Shown here: positions 63,949 to 64,000 of the stretch, piece by piece
How positions within the stretch are numbered: the first letter of the stretch is position 1
Layout: the number at the start of each line of letters is the position of its first letter
Assembly (NCBI GenBank): GCA_900546495.1
Contig: URDN01000004.1
Location: 44,468-108,467 of the forward strand
Source of the DNA: an uncultured Lachnospiraceae bacterium
GTDB lineage: Bacteria > Bacillota > Clostridia > Lachnospirales > Lachnospiraceae
Reading direction: 5' to 3'
Length of the DNA: 64,000 nt
Notes under the pieces: generated by a model
The model's database searches: none
Seen by the model: the letters and a program-made list of their open reading frames with translations, nothing else
What the model was told of the DNA's origin: nothing
Position numbers and translations under genes: made by a program

Positions 63949-64000
63949 TTGAACGCAGAATAAGCATTCCCCCGCTTCAAGTGCGTAGAGCACTAAGCGG
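63949..64000. repeat. GAACGCAGAATAAGCATTC-type repeat, copy 2, cut by the window edge
   Basis: The 20-base word shared with 46111-46160 is followed by CCGCTT..GTGC-GTAG-AGCAC..AAGCGG, a hairpin that ends exactly at the window edge. The full element extends outside. Confidence 0.55.

Overview
The window reads as chromosomal DNA of a low-to-mid GC, spore-forming, anaerobic gut Firmicute, most likely Lachnospiraceae (Blautia / Mediterraneibacter / Roseburia-like). Supporting signs are AGGAGG-type ribosome binding sites, a SpoVT regulator, FMN and cobalamin riboswitches, and very large secreted glycosidases ending in tandem NGWW cell-wall-binding repeats. The genus cannot be fixed from sequence alone. 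I saw no rRNA, tRNA, CRISPR array, transposase or integrase.

Layout. 1-7.3 kb: the tail of a secreted NGWW-repeat protein, an AraC regulator, an OFA-type MFS transporter, a D-2-hydroxyacid dehydrogenase and a YbhN-like membrane protein. 7.3-11.6 kb: a riboflavin operon (ribD, ribE, ribBA, ribH) behind a good promoter, an FMN riboswitch and a terminator; a structured ~180 bp element sits between ribD and ribE. 11.6-17.1 kb: HAD phosphatase, PutP symporter, TetR regulator, and a lipoprotein plus kinase-like pair. 17.4-33.4 kb: an AraC regulator and two giant modular exoenzyme genes, GH30+GH43 and GH43_24+beta-helix. Their domains fit attack on type II arabinogalactan. A parvulin-like lipoprotein follows. 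The first giant gene is cut by an in-frame TAG, and both genes share a homologous hairpin leader.

33.5-40.3 kb is an accessory block: a DnaB-like ATPase, a possible replication initiator, a 1.2 kb AT-rich non-coding stretch, a small acidic protein, a ClpP-like serine protease and a VirD4/TraG-type coupling ATPase. No relaxase or mating-channel genes are present. The intergenic DNA here is strikingly G-poor with recurring acaacaaaa-like words. It may be the remnant of a mobile replicon or an uncharacterised system, and it is the least explained part of the window.

40.4-49.3 kb: an Agr-like two-component pair, long-form RsmH, a MATE exporter, SpoVT and a YhaO/YhaN-like nuclease/ATPase pair. 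49.4-55.4 kb: a cobalamin-riboswitch-controlled unit with an extracellular CbiK-type chelatase lipoprotein, a binding protein, a FecCD permease and an ATPase, read as corrinoid or tetrapyrrole capture and import. 55.5-64 kb: uracil permease and upp, a domain-permuted GH3 glycosidase, SfsA, a CDF transporter and a cardiolipin synthase gene with a one-base frameshift.

Several small non-coding repeat families are scattered between genes. They include a two-module stem-loop element (five full or partial copies), palindromic elements ending in CAGTTCAC/GTGAACTG, and a GTGTCAAAA-ended element. None encodes a protein; all look like miniature mobile elements or structured RNAs.
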